DNA of 64,000 bases from Mucilaginibacter sp. (GTDB lineage Bacteria; Bacteroidota; Bacteroidia; Sphingobacteriales; Sphingobacteriaceae), in contig JARLHA010000057.1 of assembly GCA_031292485.1 (NCBI GenBank), forward strand, positions 29,891 to 93,890. The letters are read 5' to 3'. Shown in pieces: positions 39,866-48,519 of the stretch. Each line of letters starts with the position of its first letter. The stretch's first letter is position 1. The position numbers were made by a program, and so were the translations under genes. The notes below the pieces were generated by a model, which was not told the origin of the DNA, did not search any database, and saw nothing but the letters and a program-made list of their open reading frames with translations.

Positions 39866-42682
39866 CTACCTGCTCAAATACATTGATTTTTCCTTATACA
39901 GGTGCCTGAAGTAAGGATCCTGCAGGTTAGGGATAAAACGGATGGCTTCGCCGGTTGATTTCATCTCAGGACCAAGCTCTTTATTTACCTCGTGGAATTT
40001 ATCGAAGGAGAAAACGGGTTCTTTAATGGCATAACCCCATAATTTGCGTTCAATAGTAAAGTCTTTCAGTTTAGCTACGCCCAGCATGCATTTTGCAGCG
40101 ATGTTAATGTAAGGCACATCATAGGCTTTGGCGATGAAAGGCACGGTACGTGATGCCCGCGGGTTTGCTTCGATCACATAAACTTTATCATTTTTTATCG
40201 CAAACTGGATGTTTAACAATCCAAGCACATTTAATGCTTTGGCGATCTTTACCGTATATTCTTCCATTTGGCTAATGGCGTTATCCGATAGGTCAAACGG
40301 TGGTAATACGGCAAATGAATCACCGGAGTGGATGCCTGCAGGCTCGATGTGTTCCATCATGCCGATAATATGCACATCATCCCCATCGCTGATGGAATCT
40401 GATTCAGCTTCTGAAGCGCGGTCAAGGAAATGGTCTATCAAAACCCTGTTTCCGGGCAGGTTTCTTAGTAAGCTTACTACCGCTTTTTCAAGGTCCTCAT
40501 CATTGATCACAATGCTCATGCCTTGTCCGCCTAAAACATAACTTGGACGTACCAGTACAGGGTAACCTACCTGGTGGGCAACTTCCAGCGCTTCTTCCGC
40601 GCTTTCGGCTACACCATATTTTGGATAAGGGATTTCCAGTTCTTTCAACAGGTCCGAGAAACGGCCGCGGTCTTCAGCGATATCCATGTTATCAAAGGAG
40701 GTACCGATGATTTTGATGCCGTGCTCGTGCATTTTCTCGGCCATTTTTAAAGCAGTTTGCCCGCCAAGCTGAACTATTACCCCATAAGGTTTTTCCAGCT
40801 CGATGATCTCGCGCACATGCTCCCAGTAAACCGGCTCAAAGTACAGTTTATCGGCCATGTTGAAATCCGTCGAAACCGTTTCGGGGTTGCAATTGATCAT
40901 GATGGCTTCAAAGCCTGATTCTTTTGCGGCCAGCAAACCATGCACACAGCTATAATCAAACTCGATACCCTGACCAATGCGGTTAGGGCCTGAGCCTAAT
41001 ACGATGATCTTTTTCTTATCAGATACGATGGATTCATTCTCCCCTTCGTAGGTGGAATAATAATATGGGGTTTTGGCCGGGAACTCCGCTGCGCAGGTAT
41101 CCACCATTTTATAAACCCTGTGCATATTTAAGGCCTTGCGGCGCTGGTAAACATCCTCTTCGGTTACGTTGCCTAAAATATGGGCTATTTGCGTATCCGA
41201 AAATCCCTTTTGTTTAAGGGTAAATAAAAACTCTTCGGGGATGTTATTTAACGAATAGCGACGCAGTTCGTTCTCCAGGTTTACCACTTCCATTATCTGG
41301 TTTAAAAACCAGCGGTCGATTTTGGTGGCCTTACGTACCGATTCAATCGGCACACCTAAACTCAGCGCGTCGTAAATATGGAAAAGCCTGTCCCAGCTTG
41401 GGTGCTCCAGGCTATGCATAATTTCTTCCAGGTTGCGGCTCTGGCGGCCATCGGCGCCCAAACCTGCGCGGCCGATCTCCAAACTCTGGCAAGCCTTTTG
41501 CAGCGCTTCAATAAAGCTGCGGCCAATGCCCATTACTTCGCCTACCGATTTCATTTGCAGGCCAAGCTCTCGGTTGGCGCCTTTAAACTTATCAAAGTTC
41601 CAGCGTGGGATCTTCACGATCACATAATCAAGCGTAGGCTCAAAATAAGCCGAAGTGGTTTTGGTGATCTGGTTTTCTATTTCATCAAGGTTATAACCTA
41701 TAGCCAGTTTAGCAGCAATTTTAGCGATAGGGTAACCTGTGGCTTTTGATGCCAGCGCTGAAGAGCGTGACACACGGGGGTTAATTTCAATAGCGATGAT
41801 GGCTTCGTCGGCAGGGTTTACCGAGAACTGCACATTACATCCACCCGCGAAATTGCCGATAGCGCGCATCATTTTGATGGCCTGGTTCCGCATCGATTGG
41901 TAACAACGGTCGCTCAGCGTCATGGCCGGGGCAACAGTGATTGAGTCGCCGGTATGGATACCCATCGGGTCGAAATTCTCGATAGAGCAGATGATGATCA
42001 CGTTATCATTATTGTCACGCAGCAGCTCCAGCTCATATTCCTTCCAGCCCAATACTGCCTGTTCCACCAAAACTTCGTGTGTTGGCGAAGCCTGCAGACC
42101 ACGGCTTAATGACGCATCAAAATCTTCTTTTTTGTGTACAAAGCCCGCGCCTTTACCACCTAAAGTATAGCTTGGGCGGATCACCAGCGGGAAGCCAATC
42201 TCCTGGGCTGCTTCTTTACCTTCTAAAAACGAGTTGGCTATTTTCGATTTGGCTACGCCTACACCAATATCAACCATCAGCTGGCGGAAAGCTTCGCGGT
42301 TCTCTGTTTTCTCAATTGCTGCAATATCAACCCCAACAATCTTCACATCATATTTTTCCCATAAGCCTGCTTCCGCCGCTTCGATACAAAGGTTAAGCGC
42401 TGTTTGGCCGCCCATAGTTGGCAATACCGCGTCAATTTTTTGTTCCTTTAATATCTTTTCAATGCTCTCAACGGTCAATGGCAGCAGGTACACGTGGTCG
42501 GCAATTACCTTATCCGTCATGATAGTAGCAGGGTTGCTATTGATGATGGATACCGAGATCCCTTCCTCTTTCAAAGAAAGGGCCGCTTGTGAACCGGCAT
42601 AGTCAAACTCGCAGGCCTGGCCAATAATAATTGGACCTGAACCGATAATTAAAATGGATTTAATGGAGGTGTTTTTGGGCAT
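39866..42682 (-). CDS. carB: carbamoyl-phosphate synthase large subunit, without C-terminal allosteric domain
   Basis: Makes carbamoyl phosphate from bicarbonate, ammonia (from CarA) and two ATP for pyrimidine and arginine synthesis. The two ATP-grasp halves are complete: first half with GSGPIIIGQACEFDYAGSQA and RPSYTLGGKGAGF, second with GSGPNRIGQGIEFDYSCVHG and RPSYVLGGQGMSI, separated by the oligomerisation region. At 938 residues it stops after the second synthetase half (TGEAIRFIPNLQDPYF), so the methylglyoxal-synthase-like domain that binds UMP/ornithine in the about 1070-residue enzyme is missing. carA is not in the window. Confidence 0.96.
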   Translation of the reverse strand: MPKNTSIKSILIIGSGPIIIGQACEFDYAGSQAALSLKEEGISVSIINSNPATIMTDKVIADHVYLLPLTVESIEKILKEQKIDAVLPTMGGQTALNLCIEAAEAGLWEKYDVKIVGVDIAAIEKTENREAFRQLMVDIGVGVAKSKIANSFLEGKEAAQEIGFPLVIRPSYTLGGKGAGFVHKKEDFDASLSRGLQASPTHEVLVEQAVLGWKEYELELLRDNNDNVIIICSIENFDPMGIHTGDSITVAPAMTLSDRCYQSMRNQAIKMMRAIGNFAGGCNVQFSVNPADEAIIAIEINPRVSRSSALASKATGYPIAKIAAKLAIGYNLDEIENQITKTTSAYFEPTLDYVIVKIPRWNFDKFKGANRELGLQMKSVGEVMGIGRSFIEALQKACQSLEIGRAGLGADGRQSRNLEEIMHSLEHPSWDRLFHIYDALSLGVPIESVRKATKIDRWFLNQIMEVVNLENELRRYSLNNIPEEFLFTLKQKGFSDTQIAHILGNVTEEDVYQRRKALNMHRVYKMVDTCAAEFPAKTPYYYSTYEGENESIVSDKKKIIVLGSGPNRIGQGIEFDYSCVHGLLAAKESGFEAIMINCNPETVSTDFNMADKLYFEPVYWEHVREIIELEKPYGVIVQLGGQTALKMAEKMHEHGIKIIGTSFDNMDIAEDRGRFSDLLKELEIPYPKYGVAESAEEALEVAHQVGYPVLVRPSYVLGGQGMSIVINDEDLEKAVVSLLRNLPGNRVLIDHFLDRASEAESDSISDGDDVHIIGMMEHIEPAGIHSGDSFAVLPPFDLSDNAISQMEEYTVKIAKALNVLGLLNIQFAIKNDKVYVIEANPRASRTVPFIAKAYDVPYINIAAKCMLGVAKLKDFTIERKLWGYAIKEPVFSFDKFHEVNKELGPEMKSTGEAIRFIPNLQDPYFRHLYKEKSMYLSR

Positions 42683-42778
42683 GTGCTTTTTTTATTGAGG
42701 AAAGCTGCCTTCGTGCGGAAATGCCGGCTTAAATTCTCCGAAATTGTTTCCGCAATCCGGTATCTTCTTGTCGGGGTG

Positions 42779-42786
42779 CAAAGATA
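42779..42786 (-). promoter_or_regulatory. -7 box of the carB promoter
   Basis: TATCTTTG on the minus strand, 96 bp before the carB ATG, giving a leader of about 90 nt. No clear -33 TTTG. The rest of the 42683-43038 gap is A/T-rich; GAGCAA-TTT-TTGCTC forms a small hairpin near 42955. Confidence 0.5.
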
Positions 42787-43038
42787 CGTTTTGTAAGGGT
42801 ATTTGGTGATTTTTTTTTGATTTTTTGGTGGGCTACCTGATTAGGTTGAACTGACTGATATAGTACATAGTATATCCGGTTGAAATTAGCCGAAATTTAA
42901 TTCCATTGATATATAAAACAACGCAATTTTATTTGATTACAATTTTTTGCGGAGCAATTTTTGCTCAAAATTTAACATTAGCTTTATATCCTGCTATTGT
43001 GATATTTATTGCCAGATAATCAAAAAGGGGCGAGTTTT

Positions 43039-43569
43039 ATGAAAAGGAAAGTTTGGTTTATTTTACCTGCAATTGTATTTATATTGAGCGGCTGTGCCAT
43101 GCTGCAATCTGTTATTAAGTCAACCTTCCCATATACCACAACTTTAGAGATCCCCAGGACATCTGCCGTTGGCGTTGAAACTTCGGTAACCGGTATGGCC
43201 AACAGCTTCGACCAGGATTTTAAAAAAGACGGTAACAATGCGGATAAGGTAAGCAAGGTGAGGATGGAATCGGCCAGGGTTGAATCAAGAGATCCGCATG
43301 ATTTCAATATCGGCAACCTGACTTCATTAAAAGTGTACATGTCAAAAGCCGACGGCACAGATGAAGTACTGGTTGCGTCGCGCACGGACATAACCGCAGG
43401 CGTGGGCAACGTAATGATACTGGATATAGACAACACGCACCTGTTAGAAAAAATGGTACGCGAAGCAAAAGTGCGCATCAAGATGGTTTATAAGCTGCGC
43501 AACCATATTGACGTGAACGCCCATTTGCATATTGTGCTGGGCCTGGCAGCGATACCGCGCCGGAATTAA
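43039..43569 (+). CDS. lipoprotein of unknown function
   Basis: A 176-residue lipoprotein from the ATG at 43039 (MKRKVWFILPAIVFILSGC), lipobox ILSGC. The mature protein looks like a single beta-sandwich (TTLEIPRTSAVGVETSVTG, LTSLKVYMSKADGTDEVLVA, KVRIKMVYKLRNHIDVNAHL). It is convergent with panD with a 1-nt gap between stop codons. No family recognised. Confidence 0.8.
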   Translation: MKRKVWFILPAIVFILSGCAMLQSVIKSTFPYTTTLEIPRTSAVGVETSVTGMANSFDQDFKKDGNNADKVSKVRMESARVESRDPHDFNIGNLTSLKVYMSKADGTDEVLVASRTDITAGVGNVMILDIDNTHLLEKMVREAKVRIKMVYKLRNHIDVNAHLHIVLGLAAIPRRN

Positions 43570-43570
43570 T

Positions 43571-43921
43571 TTACTTAATTAACTTATTATCTGCATCCGG
43601 AAACACCAAAATTGGCTGATAGTTGCGGGCCTCATCCATTTCCATGTAGGCGTATGACATAATGATCACAATATCGCCCACCTGGGCCATGCGTGCTGCC
43701 GCGCCATTTAAACAAATGGTTCCGGTACCGCGCTCGCCTTTGATGATGTACGTTTCAAAGCGTGCGCCGTTGTTGTTGTTAACGATCTGTACTTTTTCGT
43801 TTGCGATCATATTGGCGGCATCGATCAAATCCTCGTCGATAGTTATGCTGCCCACATAATTCAATTCAGCCTGCGTAATTTTTACGCGGTGAATTTTTGA
43901 TTTTAATACTTCGATGATCAT
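43571..43921 (-). CDS. panD: aspartate 1-decarboxylase proenzyme
   Basis: Converts L-aspartate to beta-alanine for pantothenate and CoA. The 116-residue proenzyme cleaves itself between Gly and Ser in YVGSITID (Gly24-Ser25), forming the pyruvoyl cofactor. Other family motifs: EVLKSKIHRVKITQAELNY, GERGTGTICLNGAAARMAQV and IIMSYA. Start at 43921 is the standard family N-terminus. Other pan genes are not nearby. Confidence 0.96.
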   Translation of the reverse strand: MIIEVLKSKIHRVKITQAELNYVGSITIDEDLIDAANMIANEKVQIVNNNNGARFETYIIKGERGTGTICLNGAAARMAQVGDIVIIMSYAYMEMDEARNYQPILVFPDADNKLIK

Positions 43922-43925
43922 GGTA

Positions 43926-43933
43926 CAAAGGTA
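43926..43933 (-). promoter_or_regulatory. -7 box of the panD promoter
   Basis: TACCTTTG on the minus strand, four bases before the panD ATG. No clear -33 box. Its use would give a leaderless or nearly leaderless mRNA. Confidence 0.45.
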
Positions 43934-43945
43934 GAAATTATTTTA

Positions 43946-44032
43946 GTGAGCGGTGAGTGGTGAATGGTGAGTAGTTTTTTTGATCACAAAACAACCCGGA
44001 TAAAAGCTCACGATTCACCACTCACGATTCAC
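43946..44032. repeat. 26-bp imperfect inverted repeat before greA
   Basis: GTGAGTGGTGAATGGTGAG and the facing CTCACGATTCACCACTCAC, four mismatches in 26, 35-bp spacer. It stands between the panD promoter and the greA promoter. Confidence 0.75.
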
Positions 44033-44043
44033 CGAAGAAAAAA

Positions 44044-44076
44044 TTTGCATTTTAAAACATAAATCACTTATCTTCG
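44044..44076 (+). promoter_or_regulatory. greA promoter
   Basis: TTTG at 44044, 21-nt spacer, TATCTTCG at 44069 (one base off TAnnTTTG). Predicted start near 44083 gives a leader of about 140 nt. Confidence 0.5.
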
Positions 44077-44091
44077 TTCTACACAACAACG

Positions 44092-44134
44092 CAAGACTAT
44101 GTAGGCAAGCCCGATATAGTCTTGTTTGTTTTTT
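44092..44134 (+). terminator. first leader terminator of greA
   Basis: Perfect 9-bp stem CAAGACTAT / ATAGTCTTG with a 15-nt loop, then TTTGTTTTTT. It lies only about 10 nt after the predicted transcription start, so transcripts ending here would be short RNAs of about 50 nt. Confidence 0.65.
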
Positions 44135-44143
44135 GTGTGGCTG

Positions 44144-44176
44144 CGTCCTTCTTCAACAGGGAGGGCGGTTTTTTTT
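44144..44176 (+). terminator. second leader terminator of greA
   Basis: CGTCCTTCTT / AGGGAGGGCG, 10 bp with several G-U pairs and a CAAC loop, followed by G and eight T. It lies 44 nt before the greA ATG. Confidence 0.7.
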
Positions 44177-44220
44177 GGCAACCAATAGAACTAAATTGTT
44201 AATTAATTAAATTGTGTGTT

Positions 44221-44694
44221 ATGGCAGATGTAGCTTATTATACCAAAGAGGGTTTAGAAAGATTAAAAGAAGAATTACAATATTTAAAAACGACAGGGCG
44301 CTCCAATATCTCAAAAGCGATAGCGGAAGCACGCGATAAAGGTGATCTTTCGGAAAATGCGGAATATGATGCAGCTAAAGAAGCCCAGGGTTTACATGAG
44401 GCCAAGGTAGCCCATTTGCAGGAAGTAGTAGCCAGCGCGCGTTTGCTTGATGAATCAAAACTTGATACGTCAAAGGTGCTGGCTTTATCAAAAGTAAAAA
44501 TAAAGAATGTGAAGAATGGCGTAGTGATGAGCTACCAACTGGTATCCGAAAGCGAAGCCGATCTGAAATCAGGAAAAATATCTGTTTCATCCCCGATAGC
44601 CAAGGGTTTGTTAGGCAAAAAAGTTGGCGAAACAACAGAAATCACGGTTCCAGCGGGGAAAATAGAGTTTGAAATACTGGAGATTAGCAGGTAG
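44221..44694 (+). CDS. greA: transcription elongation factor GreA
   Basis: Rescues backtracked RNA polymerase by stimulating transcript cleavage. The 157-residue protein has the N-terminal coiled coil with the acidic tip (AEARDKGDLSENAEYDAAKE, about 40-59) and the FKBP-like C-terminal domain (SPIAKGLLGKKVGETTEITV). The ATG at 44221 matches the family start MADVAYYTKEGLERLKEEL. A leader with two terminator-like hairpins precedes it. Confidence 0.96.
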   Translation: MADVAYYTKEGLERLKEELQYLKTTGRSNISKAIAEARDKGDLSENAEYDAAKEAQGLHEAKVAHLQEVVASARLLDESKLDTSKVLALSKVKIKNVKNGVVMSYQLVSESEADLKSGKISVSSPIAKGLLGKKVGETTEITVPAGKIEFEILEISR

Positions 44695-44808
44695 TTGATT
44701 AAGTTTATTGGTTGATTAAGTTGAATGAGTTAAAAAATAACGCCACAATTTAATCAACCAACAATCCTAACCTAATCAACTCATTCAACCACTCAACTTA
44801 ATCAACCA
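44694..44808. repeat. inverted repeat of GGTTGATTAAGTTGAATGAG type
   Basis: Copies of GTTGATTAAGTT on the left face complementary copies on the right. It is the same family as 18789-18883 and fills the gap between greA and the HIT gene. Confidence 0.7.
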
Positions 44809-44812
44809 ACAA

Positions 44813-45211
44813 ATGACCATCTTTTCAAAAATAGTAGCCGGCGAGATCCCGGCATATAAGGTAGCTGAAACTATTGATTATTTAGCTTTCCTGGATATTA
44901 ACCCGCTGGCTGAAGGCCATGTGCTGGTTATCCCCAAAAAGGAAGTCGACTACCTGTTCGACCTTGATGATGAATTGTATACCGGGCTGCAGATATTTGC
45001 CAAAATTATTGCTACAGCTATTAAAAAAGCGATTCCCTGCAAAAGGGTTGGTGTTGCGGTAATAGGTTTGGAAGTGCCCCATGCGCATATCCACCTGATC
45101 CCTTTAAACCGGATGAGCGATATTAATTTTGAAAGGCCGAAATTAAATCCTACGGCTGAAGAGTTGGAAGCTACTGCGCATAAGATCAGGGAAGCTTTGA
45201 AACGGGATTAA
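44813..45211 (+). CDS. HIT family nucleotide hydrolase/transferase
   Basis: A 132-residue histidine-triad protein starting MTIFSKIVAGEIPAYKV, like HinT-type adenosine phosphoramidases. The catalytic triad motif PHAHIHLIP is near residue 95. It would cleave AMP-amine type compounds in the cytoplasm. It follows greA across an inverted repeat, so independent transcription is possible. Confidence 0.94.
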   Translation: MTIFSKIVAGEIPAYKVAETIDYLAFLDINPLAEGHVLVIPKKEVDYLFDLDDELYTGLQIFAKIIATAIKKAIPCKRVGVAVIGLEVPHAHIHLIPLNRMSDINFERPKLNPTAEELEATAHKIREALKRD

Positions 45212-45221
45212 AGTCAAATTC

Positions 45222-45821
45222 CTACTTTTTAGCTTTTGATAAACCAGCCACACGGCCGGCATTATCCTTCGCAAAAGTATCCCATCCTGAATAACTTTTT
45301 TTACTTCCGCCCTTGCTTTTACCCGTTGGCATCCGCTGAAAGGAATGGCATACGGCTACGGCGAGGCCATCTGTGGCATCTAAAAAATCAGGCGTTTCGC
45401 TAAATTTCAGCAGGTTTTGCAGCATGGCGGCTACCTGCTCCTTGGTGGCGCTGCCGTTGCCGGTGATGGATTGTTTTACCTTACGGGGGGCATATTCGGT
45501 GATATCAATATTGCGTGACAAACCTGCAGCCATAGCCACGCCCTGCGCACGGCCCAACTTTAGCATTACCTGGATATTTTTACCGTAAAAAGGCGCCTCC
45601 AGGGCCATGCAATCGGGTTTGTAATTATCTATCAGCGCGACGGTTTTTTCAAATATGCGCTGCAGTTTCAGCATGTGGTCGTCAATTTTATCCATCTTTA
45701 CTACGCCCAGACTGATGAGCTCAATTTTAGTTCCGGTTTCTTTAATCAAACCATAACCCATTACGGCCGTTCCCGGATCGATGCCTAGTATAATACGCTC
45801 TTTCTGAATTATAATCTCCAT
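45222..45821 (-). CDS. ruvC: crossover junction endodeoxyribonuclease RuvC
   Basis: Resolves Holliday junctions after RuvAB branch migration. The ATG at 45821 gives 199 residues. The four acidic catalytic residues are visible in LGIDPGTAVMGYG (Asp), MALEAPFYG (Glu), and near the end DATDGLAVAVCHSF (two Asp). Also ITGNGSATKEQVAAML. The basic Gly/Lys-rich tail is longer than in E. coli. ruvA and ruvB are not in the window. Confidence 0.95.
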   Translation of the reverse strand: MEIIIQKERIILGIDPGTAVMGYGLIKETGTKIELISLGVVKMDKIDDHMLKLQRIFEKTVALIDNYKPDCMALEAPFYGKNIQVMLKLGRAQGVAMAAGLSRNIDITEYAPRKVKQSITGNGSATKEQVAAMLQNLLKFSETPDFLDATDGLAVAVCHSFQRMPTGKSKGGSKKSYSGWDTFAKDNAGRVAGLSKAKK

Positions 45822-45824
45822 ATG

Positions 45825-45909
45825 TAGTTTGCAGTGGGCAGTTTGCAGTGGGCTGCCGGCATACGAGGGTTTTAAAAACCCCAAACTGCCAACTAATAAC
45901 TGCAAACTA
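45825..45909. repeat. inverted repeat of AGTTTGCAGTGGGC type
   Basis: TAGTTTGCAGTGGGCAGTTT faces AAACTGCCAACTAATAACTG and CAAACTA. It sits in the ruvC leader. Just upstream a minus-strand TATCTTTG (45916-45923) may be the ruvC -7 box. Confidence 0.65.
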
Positions 45910-45934
45910 GAAAACCAAAGATACTATTCACTGC

Positions 45935-46567
45935 TCACAACTCACCATTTACAAATTGCATATATTCTGCCCTGCTGATCATCCGGGCGCCCATGGAGGC
46001 TAAATGCGGGGTATAAACCTGGCAATCTATCAAATGATAACCCAACCCGCATAAATGGATCAGCGCCACTTTTGAGGCGTTACTTACCAGGCTAAACATG
46101 CTTTCGCCGCAAAATACATTTCCCGTTTTTATGCCGTAAAGGCCGCCAACAAGGCTGTCCTGCTGCCAAACCTCGACAGAATGCGCGTAGCCTTTTTGAT
46201 GCAACTGGATATAGGCATCCTTCATTTCGGCGGCTATCCAGGTGCCATCCTGCCCGGGGCGCCCGATGGACGAACAGGCCGCGATCACTTTTTCAAAGCA
46301 TTTGTTGGTAGTAACGGTAAACCTGCCAGAGGTTAAAACCTTTTGCATTGATTTGGATATTTTCAACTCCGCAGGGAAAATAACAAACCTTTCGTGCGGC
46401 GAATACCACAGGATAGGTGTGTCATCACTATACCAGGGGAAGATGCCGCTTTGATATGCAAGCAGCAGCCGTTCGGTTGACAGGTCGCCGTCGATGGCTA
46501 AAAGCCCGTCCGGTTCAGCCAGTTCGGGGTCCGGAAAAAGCAGCCTTTCGTCGAGCCTGAATATCAT
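45935..46567 (-). CDS. aat: leucyl/phenylalanyl-tRNA-protein transferase
   Basis: Adds Leu or Phe to N-terminal Arg/Lys of proteins, marking them for ClpS/ClpAP degradation. The 210-residue protein shows FPDPELAEPDGLLAIDGDLS, YQSGIFPWYSDDTPILWYSP, RPGQDGTWIAAEMKDAYIQL and GGLYGIKTGNVFCGESMFS, the standard set. It precedes ruvC on the same strand and follows the DUF3857 gene with a 10-bp gap, so it may be co-transcribed with that gene. Confidence 0.96.
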   Translation of the reverse strand: MIFRLDERLLFPDPELAEPDGLLAIDGDLSTERLLLAYQSGIFPWYSDDTPILWYSPHERFVIFPAELKISKSMQKVLTSGRFTVTTNKCFEKVIAACSSIGRPGQDGTWIAAEMKDAYIQLHQKGYAHSVEVWQQDSLVGGLYGIKTGNVFCGESMFSLVSNASKVALIHLCGLGYHLIDCQVYTPHLASMGARMISRAEYMQFVNGEL

Positions 46568-46577
46568 CCCGGCAAAT

Positions 46578-48515
46578 TTACGCCTTACGGCGTATTACCA
46601 GCTTTTTATTTTGCGCTTTGTAAACATTATCCAGGAAAACCTGCAGCTCGGTATATTTAGCCGCCGGGATCACATGGTTGCTGATATTGAATTTTGCCGT
46701 ACTGATCACCTGGTTTTTCGCCTGGTCGTAAACGTAGTTTACCTCGAAATTGCCATAGGTAAACTTTAAATTCTGGTTCACGGGCAGCGTTTCTATCTCA
46801 AAACCGGCAGGCAGGATTATTGTTGTTGTACATTTTTTTTGCAAAGGGTGTTCGAAATAATAATCCGATTTGCGATTTTCTTCCACAGGAATGGTAAAAG
46901 TCATCAGGTCAAACACCCTCGGTTTATAAAATTGTTTGTCGCCTGCCATTATATCCGCAAACTTATCATACTCCAGTTCGAAGTTGAGCACTTTGGGATT
47001 TTCCGTATCAGGCGATGTGCTGAGGTTAAACAACGATGGCTGCTTAATTTTAAAACGATTTAAATAATACTCCTTTTGTTCATCCACTTTCTGGGCCGAA
47101 ATATCGATATACTCTTCGCGATAGCCGCCGGTGGCCGAAATTTTTGCCTTTGCCTTCGCGCTGCCATCTTCATTAAGGGTTAATACAACGTCGCCGTTAA
47201 ACTGGTTATCCTGCATGGTGCTGCGCGGGGTGTTAACCAATTTGCCGCCGTCTTCGGTGATTAATAAGGCCATGCGGTTTTCGGTGAAAGAGCCCAGTTT
47301 TCCAAAAGGCATAGTATTGCTCGTACACTCAAGCCAGGTGGTATCCCCTTTAAATGGCACGCACAAAATCTCGTGGTTAAAGCTATTGAACGGAAAATCA
47401 GGATCAGCCGGTTCCTTGTTGGCCTCGGCATTTATAACAGCGCAATAAGACGGTATGTTAACAGCTTTAAGCAGGGCGCTCATGTAGTTAGCCAATGCCT
47501 TACAATCGCCGTACTTTTTTTGATCAACAAACGTGGCGGCGAAAGGTTTAAAGCCACCAATACCTAGCTGGATACTTACATACCGCATACTTTGCTGCAG
47601 GTAGTTATATAAAAACTTAGCCTTTCCTTTGTCAGTTTTAATCGTATCTGTCATTTTTCTGATTTCGGCTTCCCTTTCAGGGGTCAATGAAGTCACATCG
47701 GCATCAAGCACTCTTAACCATTTTCCAAAACTTTTCCAGCTGCTGAAATCTCCTGCGATGCCAAAAAAGCTGAAATTGTTTACACCAAAGTATAGCCTCG
47801 GAAGTACCCGCCAGGCTTCGGCGCCCTCTTCCAGTTTGATGGCTTTAAGGTTGCTAACTTCCCAGTTATAATCACTCTTACCGCCGACTGTGTTAACTGT
47901 TGGCTTAATCGTTGTGTTTTTATTCAAATAGCGAAACCCGGCATTCTGATCAATAGTAATATGATAATAGGAGTTTTGAACAGACTGCTGGTTTCCCTGG
48001 ATGTCCCATCCGCCAATGTCCAGGAAACTTTTAGTATCCTCTTCGTATTCTATTTCGATGGTAGTGGGGTATGCCGCCACCGAATGTTGTACCGCTAGTA
48101 CACGCCCGTCGGTAACCAGGTCGGCACCGTGGGTTGCTGAATAATCCTCCATATCGCTTTTATGGTATTTTTTGATCAGGTTGCCCTCCGCGTTATAGAT
48201 CTTCATGCTTACATCGCTGTAGCTGTCGTATTTGCGGTTATAAAAAAGCGCCAGAATTGCTTCCCGGTCACCTTTCTCATTCAATATGGTAACTATCCGG
48301 TGCACTTTACTGGTCATGTTGCCGGGGCCGTTAACCATATCATATTCCATACTGTACCTTACAACCGAGTTTGCGTTCTCTTTCAACGAGTCGGGTATGC
48401 CTGCTGCCGAATACGCCTGCTGGTTTATTTTTTCCTGCGCAAGGGTTTTTGAAATCAGGCCCGGGTAGCACAGGCAAACCAGCACCAGGTATTTTTTGTA
48501 GTTCTTTGGCGTCAT
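46578..48515 (-). CDS. secreted DUF3857/transglutaminase-like protein, active-site Cys kept
   Basis: A 645-residue exported protein (signal peptide to about 26, TLAQE) with a DUF3857 domain (about 50-230) and a transglutaminase-like core (about 300-420). The nucleophile Cys is in KKYGDCKALAN (about 339) and the His in FNHEILCV (about 380); the third acid may be the Glu of TWLECTS where Asp is usual. The C-terminal beta domain ends LQVFLDNVYKAQNKKLVIRR. It is the last of three tandem paralogs and the only one with an intact Cys-His pair. Confidence 0.9.
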   Translation of the reverse strand: MTPKNYKKYLVLVCLCYPGLISKTLAQEKINQQAYSAAGIPDSLKENANSVVRYSMEYDMVNGPGNMTSKVHRIVTILNEKGDREAILALFYNRKYDSYSDVSMKIYNAEGNLIKKYHKSDMEDYSATHGADLVTDGRVLAVQHSVAAYPTTIEIEYEEDTKSFLDIGGWDIQGNQQSVQNSYYHITIDQNAGFRYLNKNTTIKPTVNTVGGKSDYNWEVSNLKAIKLEEGAEAWRVLPRLYFGVNNFSFFGIAGDFSSWKSFGKWLRVLDADVTSLTPEREAEIRKMTDTIKTDKGKAKFLYNYLQQSMRYVSIQLGIGGFKPFAATFVDQKKYGDCKALANYMSALLKAVNIPSYCAVINAEANKEPADPDFPFNSFNHEILCVPFKGDTTWLECTSNTMPFGKLGSFTENRMALLITEDGGKLVNTPRSTMQDNQFNGDVVLTLNEDGSAKAKAKISATGGYREEYIDISAQKVDEQKEYYLNRFKIKQPSLFNLSTSPDTENPKVLNFELEYDKFADIMAGDKQFYKPRVFDLMTFTIPVEENRKSDYYFEHPLQKKCTTTIILPAGFEIETLPVNQNLKFTYGNFEVNYVYDQAKNQVISTAKFNISNHVIPAAKYTELQVFLDNVYKAQNKKLVIRRKA

Positions 48516-48519
48516 TTCA

